DNA from: Paenibacillus eucommiae
Lineage (GTDB): Bacteria > Bacillota > Bacilli > Paenibacillales > NBRC-103111
DNA length: 64,000 nucleotides
NCBI RefSeq assembly: GCF_017874215.1
Contig: NZ_JAGGLB010000034.1
Coordinates: 35,892-99,891 of the forward strand
Reading direction: 5' to 3'
The notes under the pieces: model-generated
Seen by the model: the letters and a program-made list of their open reading frames with translations, nothing else
Databases searched by the model: none
Told to the model about the DNA's origin: nothing
Shown here: piece after piece, positions 1 through 8,472 of the stretch
How positions within the stretch are numbered: position 1 is the first letter of the stretch
Layout of the letters: every line of letters starts with the position of its first letter
Position numbers and translations under genes: made by a program

Positions 1-1234
1 ATTGCAGCAATGGTTCACGACCCGGCAAATGTTTCTTGCGGCGATGAGCTTGTTCTTCGTCGGTACGGTCACCTCGGCGTTTGCGCCGGAATTCGGCGTG
101 TTGCTGGTCGGACGGATTATTCAGGCGATAGGCACAGGCATGCTGATGCCGCTTACAATGAACACCATCATGGTTATGTATCCTCCTGAAAAGCGGGGAG
201 GCGCGATGGGGATGTTCGGACTCGTCATCATGTTCGCGCCGGCAATTGGCCCGACCATTTCGGGTTTGGTCGTTGACGGGCTATCGTGGCGCTGGCTGTT
301 CTATCTTGTGCTGCCATTGGCACTGATCTCAATTATCGTCGGAGCCGCCGTCCTGAAGAATGTGTCGGACATCACGAAACCGCGAGTGGACCTGTTATCC
401 ATCGGGCTCTCGACGATCGGCTTTGGTGGAATCGTCTATGGGTTCAGCAAAGCCGGGGAACACGGTTGGTCAGAGCCGCAGGTAATCTGGACGATTGTGG
501 CGAGCGGTGCTGCCTTGATACTGTTCGTCTGGCGGCAGCTGTTGTTAAAGGTGCCCGTCATGGATTTACGGGCATTCCGGTATCCGTTATTTTCGCTTGT
601 CGCAGTGCTGCTCGTCATGCTTATGATGACGTTTTTCTCTACGGCGATCATGCTTCCGTTGTTTATGCAGGGAGTGCTGCTGTTGACGGCGTTCAAATCT
701 GGTTTGATCCTGCTTCCTGGAGGGATAGTGAACGGGATCATGGCTCCGGTCGCTGGAAAGCTGTTCGATAAATTCGGACTGCGTGTGCTTGTCATTCCCG
801 GACTGGTCATTGTGGTCGTCTCGTTGTGGCTGTTAACCCAGTTCAACGAAGCATCAAGCACCGGTTTTCTAGTCGCCGTGTACATCGTGATGATGATCGG
901 CGTCTCGCTAGTGATGATGCCCGCACAGACGGCTGGGCTCAACCAGTTGCCGCGCCATCTGTACCCGCATGGGACGGCGATCTTAAACACGCTGTTGCAG
1001 GTAGCCGGTGCGATCGGTACTGCCCTGTACATCAGTATCATGTCCAATGGACAGAAAAATTACCTTAGTGGATCGAGCGACCCGCAGTCTCCAGGGGAAA
1101 TAGTCAAAGCACTTGCAAACGGCATAAATAACGCTTTCTGGGTTGGCGTTGTCATCGCGCTTGGTGCGCTCATTCTCGGTTTGTTCCTCCGCAAAGCGAA
1201 ATCGCCGGAAACAAAAAATGAAGCGTCGGCTTGA
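1..1234 (+). CDS. DHA2-type MFS drug exporter, 5' end cut by window
   Basis: Proton-driven multidrug exporter of the EmrB/QacA (14-TM, DHA2) type in the cytoplasmic membrane. The reading frame is already open at the window edge, so roughly the first 60 residues (TM1) are missing. What is visible is a long series of hydrophobic helices, the loop PPEKRGGAMG after TM4 and the antiporter-type segment APAIGPTISG in TM5, both typical of the family. The frame ends with a charged tail at TGA 1232-1234. A methyltransferase starts 62 bp downstream on the same strand. Substrate cannot be read from sequence. The family assignment is from recognisable motifs; the drug role is family knowledge. Confidence 0.9.
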   Translation, partial: LQQWFTTRQMFLAAMSLFFVGTVTSAFAPEFGVLLVGRIIQAIGTGMLMPLTMNTIMVMYPPEKRGGAMGMFGLVIMFAPAIGPTISGLVVDGLSWRWLFYLVLPLALISIIVGAAVLKNVSDITKPRVDLLSIGLSTIGFGGIVYGFSKAGEHGWSEPQVIWTIVASGAALILFVWRQLLLKVPVMDLRAFRYPLFSLVAVLLVMLMMTFFSTAIMLPLFMQGVLLLTAFKSGLILLPGGIVNGIMAPVAGKLFDKFGLRVLVIPGLVIVVVSLWLLTQFNEASSTGFLVAVYIVMMIGVSLVMMPAQTAGLNQLPRHLYPHGTAILNTLLQVAGAIGTALYISIMSNGQKNYLSGSSDPQSPGEIVKALANGINNAFWVGVVIALGALILGLFLRKAKSPETKNEASA

Positions 1235-1296
1235 TGAAGATAGACGTTGATCCAGGACAGAACGTCATAAACTATAATGAAAAGTGAGGAACCACC

Positions 1297-2190
1297 ATGA
1301 ATGATTTTTTTAATGAAGCCATATGGGAACAAGCATGGAAAGACCATGGCGATACCATCGTGAACAAGATGAACAAGGCCGGAATTGCACCGGCCAAAGC
1401 TTTTGATCGTAAAGCGAAGACTTTTAACGAGCAATCATTTAATGAAGAGGGGAGGAAACGAACCACACGAATCATAAACTGGCTTGAAGGTCAGGGGGTT
1501 CGATTCGAAAACGTCTCTGTGCTGGATATTGGTGCCGCCTCAGGAGTGTTTTCAGTGCCGTTTGCGGAGCGGGGGGCCCGTGTAACCGCGGTAGAATCCT
1601 CTCTTCCGCTGATCGAACTACTGGGTGAAAACACTGCGAAATTTACCGAAAACAAGGTGGAAATTGTACCCGAGCCTTTTGAGGATATTGACGTGCAGGC
1701 CAAAGGATGGAACCAGGCTTTCGATCTAGTTTTTGTCTCGATGTGTCCGGTCATTTATAATTGGGAAAGTGTAGAAAATATTATTTCTTGCGCGCGTAAT
1801 TTTTGTTATATCAGTATGCCAGCGGATTCCACAGAGCATAGTTTGTTTAATGAAATCTGGACGCTCATCACCGGTTTGACCTTTAAAAAGAAACCTACGG
1901 AAATGGGATATTTGCTCCATCTGCTTTATCTCAAAGGCTACTCCTATGAGTCGCTGATAACGCGAGAAACAAAAACGATGGAAATCTCCAGAGAAGCGGC
2001 GTTGCAGGAAGTAATGAACTGGCTCCGCAGTCAAGGTCTGCCTGCAGATGAACGGAATTTGAAAATGGTAGCTGACTATTTGGAGCGAACGTATCCGTCC
2101 GGCAAAGTGGTTGTCCGGCAGAGCGGCCGTTTTGGCAAGGTATTGATTCGATTGAAGGATCAGAACATGCACACCAGGGAAGATCTGTAA
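1297..2190 (+). CDS. class I SAM-dependent methyltransferase
   Basis: Soluble methyltransferase of 297 residues using S-adenosylmethionine. The AdoMet-binding motif I is VLDIGAASG at residues 75-83, followed by an acidic residue ending strand 2 (VTAVES). The first ~60 residues are helical and charged (a lid-like extension), and the C-terminal ~100 residues hold a second charged region. Start ATG 1297 has a GAGGAA ribosome site. It follows the exporter on the same strand, so co-transcription is possible. Substrate is unknown; the fold call is firm, specific function is not. Confidence 0.85.
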   Translation: MNDFFNEAIWEQAWKDHGDTIVNKMNKAGIAPAKAFDRKAKTFNEQSFNEEGRKRTTRIINWLEGQGVRFENVSVLDIGAASGVFSVPFAERGARVTAVESSLPLIELLGENTAKFTENKVEIVPEPFEDIDVQAKGWNQAFDLVFVSMCPVIYNWESVENIISCARNFCYISMPADSTEHSLFNEIWTLITGLTFKKKPTEMGYLLHLLYLKGYSYESLITRETKTMEISREAALQEVMNWLRSQGLPADERNLKMVADYLERTYPSGKVVVRQSGRFGKVLIRLKDQNMHTREDL

Positions 2191-2268
2191 AATAGCGAAG
2201 GGGACCGGAGAGGGCCGTGCTGCGTTTTGAGAGGTAATAAATAAATTCCTAATTTAATTCATATGTTT

Positions 2269-2301
2269 GGGGGTGGTGCCAGCTAGGCTGGTACTACCCC
2301 C
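2269..2301 (+). terminator. hairpin after methyltransferase
   Basis: A GC-rich inverted repeat (GGGGGTGGTGCCAGC pairing with GCTGGTACTACCCCC, loop TAG) lies 80 bp after the methyltransferase stop. The T tract after it is poor (ATTTCTT), so it may be a weak or bidirectional terminator between converging genes. Confidence 0.55.
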
Positions 2302-2384
2302 ATTTCTTGAACTTATCCGCAGCAAGTTGACGAAAGGCTTACCGCATGGCCATCCTCGCAAAAGATGAATGGTTTCCTCATGCT

Positions 2385-3161
2385 TTAAATCCCAAAATGT
2401 TCCTTCAATAGCTCCTTGTATCTAACACGGTCAATTTTCTCTTTTGTAACTATTCCATGATCCCAATGTGTAAAAGAAGTATTTGTTAAGGTCAGATTAC
2501 CGCCATCGGTTAGTTTGGTGATTAATGGATGCTTATTAAATGAAGACTCTGTATGTTCAACTATAATCTTTTGGACGGCATTACATTCGGATAGGTCAGT
2601 TACCGGTTTTCTGGAATCGAAGGTGTACCCGATCTTCCAATCGGTATCCTTATGTTTCAATTTCATTTCAAGCACATAGTCACCAAGCTCTCCGTTGCTT
2701 CTTTGGACTCGAAATTGGCCATTACTGGAGGTAATCGTTTCTCCGGATAAGGGGACAGGTTTTAAAGGTAGATTCCCTCCAAAACCCGTATCGATTAAAT
2801 ACGTTTGACCCTTGTGAGTGAGAAGGATAGTTACATGGGTTCTTCCAAATGTTAGATAGGATTCCGTGTCATTATTATAGACAACCCCACGTGTTAGAAC
2901 GGCGTCAAACCCGTTGTCTATTAAGAAGAGATAAAACATCGGGTTGATTTCGTAGCAAAGTCCGCCTTCGTTATTAACTAGAATTTTATTGACTAAATAT
3001 GGTTTAGAAATAACGCTTGTTTTATTTTCGATAATTCTTAAATTTTCAAAAGGGATGGCTTTTGCCGTTCTTGCCAGAACGTTATCCAGGACTTCGAAAG
3101 TAATCGTTTCGCTCCCTGGAAGATGTATTCTTTTACGGAATAAAGCATTTAGCTCATTCAT
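2385..3161 (-). CDS. arylamine N-acetyltransferase
   Basis: Cytoplasmic enzyme transferring acetyl from acetyl-CoA to arylamines or hydrazines. The catalytic triad is visible: Cys69 in GGLCYEINP, His109 in RTHVTILL, Asp124 in LIDTGFG, at spacings usual for NAT proteins (258 residues here, normal length). I chose the ATG at 3161 because AGGAGG precedes it by 6-7 bases; an ATG nine codons upstream has no ribosome site and would put GGAGGA inside the coding region. Single-gene unit on the minus strand. Physiological substrate unknown. Confidence 0.9.
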   Translation of the reverse strand: MNELNALFRKRIHLPGSETITFEVLDNVLARTAKAIPFENLRIIENKTSVISKPYLVNKILVNNEGGLCYEINPMFYLFLIDNGFDAVLTRGVVYNNDTESYLTFGRTHVTILLTHKGQTYLIDTGFGGNLPLKPVPLSGETITSSNGQFRVQRSNGELGDYVLEMKLKHKDTDWKIGYTFDSRKPVTDLSECNAVQKIIVEHTESSFNKHPLITKLTDGGNLTLTNTSFTHWDHGIVTKEKIDRVRYKELLKEHFGI

Positions 3162-3401
3162 GATCATTCCTCCAATAGTTAGCTGCATAATTAGAAATGA
3201 TACAGTGAAATCATTGCTGGAACAATATCCAATTATACTAACTGCACCGGTACAGTTGGGAACAGGGCGGGGAAACGGTCTAGCCGGCTAGCCTTGCTGA
3301 TTGCGATCTCTTTATAGGTGATCCGGTAATCTGCACAAAAAAAATCTGGAAAAAGGCGAACCTAATCCAGTTTCTTGGGGCTTATTCGGTTCGTTGAATT
3401 G
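3162..3401. other. intergenic region, no gene seen
   Basis: Between the NAT gene and the FMN reductase gene. Contains a short plus-strand open stretch (KSLLEQYPIIL at about 3210) that could be a remnant of an unrelated gene, but it is too short to assign. An A-rich then T-rich tract near 3335-3380 may form the reductase gene's terminator. Confidence 0.3.
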
Positions 3402-3959
3402 TTAACGCAATGCTTTTAATGCTCCGCTCCAGGCGACGACTTGGTCGAACAGCGTGTTGGCGGCGGCTTCCTGATGAGGTGCGGGTTTCAGAATGCTGTA
3501 GTTTTCGAAATCCGTAAAGACTGAAAGGGTGACCTGAGCACGTACGTCAGCAACATTCAGCTCGCCCAAGATGAGTCTCAGGTTTTCTGCCGCTCGGGCC
3601 CCACCTGTTCCCCCTCCATAGCTGACGATGCCTGCCGCTTTATCTTTCCATTCATTAAAAAGATAGTCAATGGCGTTTTTGAGTGCTCCAGAAATGGCAT
3701 GATTATACTCGGGCGTCACGAAAACATAACCGTCAAACGAATTGATTGCTGCAGACCAAGCCAGCGTATGCGGCTTCGTATATTGACCCATTATTGGCGG
3801 CTTTGGTTCATCAAATAGCGGCAAATGGAAATCTGCAATATCCACGATTTCGTATTCAGCGTCACTACGTTTTTGGGCGATCTCATGTACCCAATGAGCG
3901 ATGGCCTCGCCTCTGCGCCCTGGACGTGTGCTGCCAATTATGATAGCGATTTTTAGCAT
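3402..3959 (-). CDS. NADPH-dependent FMN reductase (flavodoxin-like fold)
   Basis: Flavin/quinone reductase of the NADPH-dependent FMN reductase family, 185 residues, cytoplasmic. The phosphate-binding loop GSTRPGRRGEAIA (residues 9-21) and the flavin ring motif PEYNHAISGALKNAIDYL (83-100) are both present and intact, followed by the glycine-rich YGGGTGGARA. Start ATG 3959 has GGAGGAA 6 bases upstream. Likely redox housekeeping or azo/quinone detoxification; the natural acceptor cannot be told. Confidence 0.92.
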   Translation of the reverse strand: MLKIAIIIGSTRPGRRGEAIAHWVHEIAQKRSDAEYEIVDIADFHLPLFDEPKPPIMGQYTKPHTLAWSAAINSFDGYVFVTPEYNHAISGALKNAIDYLFNEWKDKAAGIVSYGGGTGGARAAENLRLILGELNVADVRAQVTLSVFTDFENYSILKPAPHQEAAANTLFDQVVAWSGALKALR

Positions 3960-4100
3960 AGTAGTTTCCTCCGTTCTGATTAACTCTATGGCATATCATA
4001 ACAAATTGATTCATTTAGCTTCAACTGAAACAACCGTTAAAACTAAAGTTTCCGAGGGACCGAAAAGGTGGCAATTTAAATGTCGTCTGTGTGTGGAATG

Positions 4101-5117
4101 CTAGCTGAAGCTTTTGGCCGGGTTTTGTTGGTGTATGATTTCAGCTATTTTTTTTCCGATTTCACTGACATCCTGTAGAATATTGCTAAGGACATGAACA
4201 CAAACACCATTATCTAAAAATCTTATTAGAACTGAGGAAAATCCAGGAATACCTCCACTATGAGCGACTAGCTTACCAAACGGGGTGTCTTGAATAATCC
4301 ATCCGTAACCATACATATAATCATGCTCCCCCTTGACGGGAGTGAACATTTGATCGATAAAGGATTTTTTTAATAGTTTTTCCGTATGAAGCGTTTGATC
4401 CCAAATGTGCATATCTTCAATTGTGGAAATAATGGCTCCTGCTGAGTAGGCATTGGAGGGATCGAAGAATGGAGCGTTCAACAATGATCCATTTTCACTG
4501 AGGTGATATCCTGATGCACGAAAGTCTAAAATGCAACCGGGAGTATCTAATCCTGAATCTTTCATGCCGAGTGGTTCGAAAATATGTTCCTTTAAGTATA
4601 ATTCATAGGATTGTCCTGAAATCTGCTCTAAAATGGAACCAAGTAGAACATACCCAGAATTTGAATACTTGTATTGTTCTCCAGGGGGAAATTCTAAATC
4701 ATTCTGAGAGAAACGTTCAATTAGTTTTTCAGGTGAAGAAGGTTGAGCGGACCATTCTAACATGTGAGGATCATCTGTATAATTGGGAATGCCAGAGGTA
4801 TGAGTCAGTAAGTGATGAACAGTGATCTTGTCGCCATCCTTTTGGTTGGGGAAGTATTTACTAACTGGATCATCCAGATTTAGTTTACCTTTTTGCACTA
4901 ATTGGAGGACTGAAACTGCAGTAAAAGTTTTTGTGATGGAGCCAATGCGGAATTTAGTCTTAGTTGTGTTTTCAACTGCAAGTTCAAAATTTGCTTTCCC
5001 AAATCCGTTGGAGTATAAAATACTCCCATTGTGTGAAGCCAATATGGCTCCGCAAAATTTTCCCTCTTGGGCTAAAGGCTCCAAATATGAATGTATATGC
5101 TCTGTAACGTTTGACAA
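4101..5117 (-). CDS. serine hydrolase, class C beta-lactamase/PBP-like
   Basis: 338-residue member of the beta-lactamase-related serine hydrolase family (esterase, DD-peptidase-like or D-aminopeptidase). Catalytic motifs: Ser60-x-x-Lys63 (SITK), Tyr151-Ser-Asn153 (YSN), and His286-Ser-Gly (HSG). No signal peptide or membrane helix, so a cytoplasmic or non-classically placed enzyme and not a typical secreted beta-lactamase. The frame opens with TTG at 5117 preceded by AAAGGA; the nearby ATG is out of frame. Whether it confers drug resistance cannot be inferred. Confidence 0.88.
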   Translation of the reverse strand: MSNVTEHIHSYLEPLAQEGKFCGAILASHNGSILYSNGFGKANFELAVENTTKTKFRIGSITKTFTAVSVLQLVQKGKLNLDDPVSKYFPNQKDGDKITVHHLLTHTSGIPNYTDDPHMLEWSAQPSSPEKLIERFSQNDLEFPPGEQYKYSNSGYVLLGSILEQISGQSYELYLKEHIFEPLGMKDSGLDTPGCILDFRASGYHLSENGSLLNAPFFDPSNAYSAGAIISTIEDMHIWDQTLHTEKLLKKSFIDQMFTPVKGEHDYMYGYGWIIQDTPFGKLVAHSGGIPGFSSVLIRFLDNGVCVHVLSNILQDVSEIGKKIAEIIHQQNPAKSFS

Positions 5118-5237
5118 GGGACCATTCCTTTCTTGAAATGAACAGTTGTTTCTTTAGATTAAGGAAAAATTTAGGGAAATGCAACTCCTGCTGAAAAACA
5201 TTACGGAGAGCCCGAACACTAATAGTGGAAGCCGTTC

Positions 5238-5486
5238 CTACCAGCTGTTCACCGCTTTCAATTCATTAAGTTCAGGGTGCGCCTTGCGGACGACAGACGG
5301 TCTAGCTAGCACAAGAACGATACCGATGAGCAACAGGCTCGAAAGGACAAGAATCCACCAGGCAGGGAAGATATCATACAGGAAGCCATAAAGAACCATT
5401 CCAAGCGGCATAAGTGCTGTTGACATTGTTTCTAGGATAGAGAACACGCGAATTTTGTAATCGTCATCAATCATTTTTAGCAGCAT
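5238..5486 (-). pseudogene. MFS transporter remnant (C-terminal two or three helices)
   Basis: Only about 82 residues remain: a short cytoplasmic loop with an acidic stretch (MIDDDYKIRVFS), two hydrophobic helices and a basic tail. This matches the C-terminal end of MFS_3-type permeases of about 400 residues. The N-terminal four fifths are missing, and the break at about 5490 coincides with the break of the plus-strand remnant at 5507, so one deletion probably removed both 5' ends. Confidence 0.7.
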
Positions 5487-5506
5487 GACTTGTATCGGTT
5501 AAGCAA

Positions 5507-5713
5507 GTGATTATTCATGAATATATGCATCACCCGATCGAGTTGTCGTTTTTCTACGAAGGCGATGCTTATGCAGCACGTTGTTATTGGGTATTAGGGG
5601 ATAAGGAAGAAGCACTCCGTTATGCCCAAAAAGCGCTGGATCATATTTCGCAGATGCCGCATACACCTTACAAAGATTTTATTATTGAAACTTATGAATG
5701 GATTATGAAGTAG
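5507..5713 (+). pseudogene. TPR-type protein remnant (C-terminal)
   Basis: An open frame of 68 residues with a tetratricopeptide-like helix pair (AARCYWVLGDKEEALRYAQKAL, split over residues 21-42) near its end. No ribosome site precedes the first ATG at 5507, and the N-terminal part of any parent protein is missing. Probably the 3' end of a TPR gene (regulator or scaffold) left by the same deletion that cut the adjacent MFS gene. Confidence 0.55.
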
Positions 5714-5940
5714 AAAAAGGCCTGGCGGCGCCCTTTGAGGTGCATGTTCATAACGTGGGTTCATGAGGAGGAAATGGATGTGGGTTCCAACCGCTGTTAA
5801 AGATTTGTTCCCTTGAATGGAATGGATATAAAGTTGGAACAAATCTTTAAATGCGGACGCTCCGCTTTTCCACCCACACTCATTTCCTCTTTTCAGCCTA
5901 CTGAGTAGGGAACACGGCTACCTCAAACGAGCAGAACAGC
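5711..5940 (-). repeat. family B giant-hairpin repeat, copy 1
   Basis: On the minus strand this copy has nested inverted arms: an outer TTTGAGGTAG/CACCTCAAA-like pair, GAGGAAATG..TGTGGGT pairing with ACCCACATCCATTTCCTC, and an innermost AAAGATTTGTTCC pairing with GGAACAAATCTTT around a ~25-base loop. Other copies lie at 12,974, 24,429 and (truncated) 34,071. No ORF. Function unknown. Confidence 0.85.
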
Positions 5941-5984
5941 ATAGTCTCCTGCTGATTGTTTGGTCAATGGTGATAGACTTTTCT

Positions 5985-6013
5985 TTGAATCATTATGCCG
6001 ATTATGATATAAT
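5985..6013 (+). promoter_or_regulatory. sigma-A promoter of the toxin-antitoxin pair
   Basis: TTGAAT at 5985-5990 and TATAAT at 6008-6013 separated by exactly 17 bases, about 60 bases before the toxin start. The -10 element lies inside the operator palindrome at 5995-6031. Confidence 0.75.
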
Positions 6014-6031
6014 TTATATCGTATTCGGCAT
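5995..6031. promoter_or_regulatory. operator palindrome of the toxin-antitoxin operon
   Basis: A 37-bp imperfect inverted repeat: ATGCCGATTATGATATAA on the left and, read on the other strand, ATGCCGAATACGATATAA on the right. It covers the -10 element, so binding of the XRE antitoxin (or the toxin-antitoxin complex) would block RNA polymerase. Autorepression is standard for HigBA-type systems; here it is inferred from the layout. Confidence 0.7.
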
Positions 6032-6069
6032 ATTTTTTTGCGATATTTATTAAGGAGCCAAATTGACCA

Positions 6070-6432
6070 ATGTACGAAATACAAATTTATGAAGATAATG
6101 ATGGGAATTCAGAGTTGAAAGATTGGTTTCGCGAATTAAAACGTCGTAAAGATAAGGGAATAAAGGATGCCAGAATCACACTTAATCAAATACATTATTG
6201 CATTGAACGTATTAAATTGGATGGGACTTACGCTCCTGAAGAAATTGCCAAACACATTATCGATGATATATGGGAGTTACGTCCAGATAAACATAGGGTT
6301 ATGTTTTTCCAGGCGAAAGAAGGCAGATTTATTTTATTGAGTTACTTTCGAAAAGAAACGCAGAAAACCCCACCAAAAGAAATCAAGAAGGCTATTCAAT
6401 TAAGGGATGACTGGAATAAAAGAAATCATTGA
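6070..6432 (+). CDS. HigB/RelE-type toxin (Gp49-like family)
   Basis: 120-residue basic protein with the layout of the phage-derived Gp49-like/HigB family of the RelE superfamily: an N-terminal strand YEIQIYED, a helical DWFRELKRRKDKG stretch, then IWELRPDKHRVMFF and FILLSYFRKETQKTP, which holds the conserved C-terminal basic residues of ribosome-dependent mRNA interferases. Start ATG 6070 follows AAGGAGCC. The antitoxin gene lies 29 bp downstream, giving the toxin-first order typical of higBA. Likely cleaves mRNA on ribosomes when the antitoxin is degraded (family knowledge). Confidence 0.88.
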   Translation: MYEIQIYEDNDGNSELKDWFRELKRRKDKGIKDARITLNQIHYCIERIKLDGTYAPEEIAKHIIDDIWELRPDKHRVMFFQAKEGRFILLSYFRKETQKTPPKEIKKAIQLRDDWNKRNH

Positions 6433-6461
6433 CTATTTACAATAGAACAAATGGAGGAATT

Positions 6462-6764
6462 ATGATGAAATTCGATGATTTTATAAAAGAGATTGGTGAA
6501 AATACAATTGAGGCGGAAGCAATTAGACAGATCGCACGTATGGTTTCTGAAATTGTTAAACGTCGTAAAATGCTGGGATTGACTCAAAACGAGGTTGCTA
6601 AAAAGGCTGGTCTTTCTCAAGCACAGGTAGCACGACTAGAAAATAGTTCGCAAATTCCAAGAGTTGACACCTTAATAAAAGTAGCCATTGCTCTCGGAAT
6701 GAGTATTAATTTGAGTGAAACGGAAGAAGAAGCAGTTGCCAGTAATCTGCTTGCACATGCCTAA
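6462..6764 (+). CDS. XRE-family antitoxin (HigA-like)
   Basis: 100-residue partner of the upstream toxin. The Cro/CI helix-turn-helix is clear: KRRKMLGLTQNEVAKKAGLS followed by QAQVARLENSSQIPRVDTLIKVAIALG. The N-terminal ~40 residues are acidic and probably bind the toxin. Two tandem ATGs (6462, 6465) follow GGAGGA 6453-6458; either could start. Expected to neutralise the toxin and repress the operon through the 5995-6031 palindrome. Confidence 0.88.
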   Translation: MMKFDDFIKEIGENTIEAEAIRQIARMVSEIVKRRKMLGLTQNEVAKKAGLSQAQVARLENSSQIPRVDTLIKVAIALGMSINLSETEEEAVASNLLAHA

Positions 6765-6862
6765 AAAAACATGACTTCCGATAATAGGAGCCATATCATC
6801 CGTAACCTTTAAGACCCCAAGTGGCACTTCTATAACATACGGAAGAAAGGAGTGGGGAGAGC

Positions 6863-8434
6863 ATGCTTCAATATGTGGAAGACGCGAAACAAGGGGATCG
6901 GCAAGCTTTTGAGCATATTGTTCGGTATTATTCAGCGATGGCGAATGCGGTGGCATATGAGAAGCTGTATGATTTTCAATTAGCGGAAGATGCGGTTCAG
7001 GAGGCATTTACAGAAGCATTTCTGCATTTGAGTAAGCTGCGAACGGCAGAAGCGTTCCCGGGTTGGTTCAAAGCTATTGTTGCACGGCAATGTTACCGCA
7101 TCATCCGCAAAAAGAAGCACCACGCGGTTCTCTATACAGAAATCGAGCCATCGATAGAGGCTTCTACAAGTCCAGCGGACATTTCGGACATTATCGCGAA
7201 AAAAGAAATGCAGCAGATGGTTCATGACTCTATTGCGGGATTAACGTCTAATATGCGAATTGCTGTGCAATTATTTTATTTTCAAGGGTACTCTCTCCAG
7301 GAAATCTCCAATCTTCTCGGCTCTTCAGTTCCGGTGTTGAAAAAGCGCCTCTTTGATGCTCGCCGAAAGCTGAAGGGATCGCTGCCCGTAGCGGATTTGA
7401 TTTCGGTTTTCAACCATTTGTACGAAGGAGGAAAAGGTATGCTGCACATTGTAAATGGAGATTCAGTCGCGGAGAAACTGCGGCAAGGAATCGTGCACGG
7501 AGATATTCTAGTGTGGAGGGAGTTATACCCTCATGGTCCAGTAAGTTTGAATCCTGCTGAATGGAACAATCGCGCGGCTCGGGCACAATACCTGGAGCAA
7601 ACGCTTGGAGTTCCTCAAGCGGAATTTATCCAGGGCAGCGAAGCGCAAGAGAAGTCCTTGGCTAATTTTCATAAGTATGAGGAAATTGTGTTATGGTTTG
7701 AGCATGATTTATTCGATCAGACGATGTTATGTTATTTGTTGCATTGGTTCTCGGGGCAGTCTTTGTTAACAACGAAGCTGAGCTTACTGTGCATAGGCGA
7801 GTATCCAGGAATTGAACTATTTCGAGGGCTGGGGCAGCTATCCTTGGATCAAATGGAAACTTTGTCAGGAACATGGAAGACTATCGGGGCAAAAGAATTG
7901 GAGTTAGGCAAAGTATTTTGGCAGACCTACACATCTCCTGACCCAAGCTTGCTGCAGCAATTGCTAAGTAGAGATACCTCCGCGCTGCCATTTGCGCATG
8001 ATGCATTTCAGATGCATTTATCGCGGTTTCCTTCTACATTCAATGGACTTGGCATCGTAGAGCAGACAACGCTGGAGATGATTCATGCTGGAGTCAGCAG
8101 CCCATTTGAATTGTTTCAGGATGTGGGAAATAAGCTGAACGCTTTAGGTATGGGGGATCTGGAATACTGGCATATTCTAATGCAAATGTCACAAGATCCT
8201 TACCCCTTGCTGCAAATTCGCGGATTAAAGGCTTTTCCTGCCTATAACGAATCCTCGATAGCACTTCGTGACTGTCAAGCTGTTTTGACAGAGCTGGGCA
8301 AGAACGTTTTGAGTGGAGAAGAGGACTGGATGGCGAAGAAAGGGATAGACCAGTGGTATGGTGGTGTGCATCTGCAGGGAAATTTCCCGAGATGGCGTTG
8401 GGATATGTCTGGACGAGCGATTTATGAAGTATAA
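6863..8434 (+). CDS. ECF-type sigma factor fused to DUF1835/DUF3658 protein
   Basis: 523-residue fusion. Residues 1-175 are a sigma-70 family ECF-like factor: region 2 with DAVQEAFTEAFLHLSKL and region 4 with SLQEISNLLGSSVPVLKKRLFDARRKLK. From residue 193 (MLHIVNGDSVAEKL) to the end runs a DUF1835 domain followed by a DUF3658-like part rich in conserved Trp and His. An excellent internal ribosome site, AAGGAGG at 7425-7431, lies 7 bases before the in-frame ATG 7439, so the DUF1835 part may also be made alone. DUF1835 proteins normally exist as separate proteins in bacilli. The role of the fused domain (anti-sigma or signal domain) is not known. Confidence 0.85.
   Translation: MLQYVEDAKQGDRQAFEHIVRYYSAMANAVAYEKLYDFQLAEDAVQEAFTEAFLHLSKLRTAEAFPGWFKAIVARQCYRIIRKKKHHAVLYTEIEPSIEASTSPADISDIIAKKEMQQMVHDSIAGLTSNMRIAVQLFYFQGYSLQEISNLLGSSVPVLKKRLFDARRKLKGSLPVADLISVFNHLYEGGKGMLHIVNGDSVAEKLRQGIVHGDILVWRELYPHGPVSLNPAEWNNRAARAQYLEQTLGVPQAEFIQGSEAQEKSLANFHKYEEIVLWFEHDLFDQTMLCYLLHWFSGQSLLTTKLSLLCIGEYPGIELFRGLGQLSLDQMETLSGTWKTIGAKELELGKVFWQTYTSPDPSLLQQLLSRDTSALPFAHDAFQMHLSRFPSTFNGLGIVEQTTLEMIHAGVSSPFELFQDVGNKLNALGMGDLEYWHILMQMSQDPYPLLQIRGLKAFPAYNESSIALRDCQAVLTELGKNVLSGEEDWMAKKGIDQWYGGVHLQGNFPRWRWDMSGRAIYEV
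7425..7441 (+). promoter_or_regulatory. internal ribosome binding site and ATG within fusion gene
   Basis: AAGGAGG followed by a 7-base spacer and ATG (7439-7441) exactly at the domain boundary of the sigma/DUF1835 fusion and in the same frame. It would yield a 331-residue DUF1835-only product. Confidence 0.6.
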
Positions 8435-8472
8435 AACTTTGATTTAAAAAAGGGAAGCCAGGCGGTGATATT

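Noticed and set aside
436..1047. Long minus-strand frame opposite the MFS exporter
   Set aside because: Shadow of the real gene: no ribosome site, antisense to conserved MFS helices.
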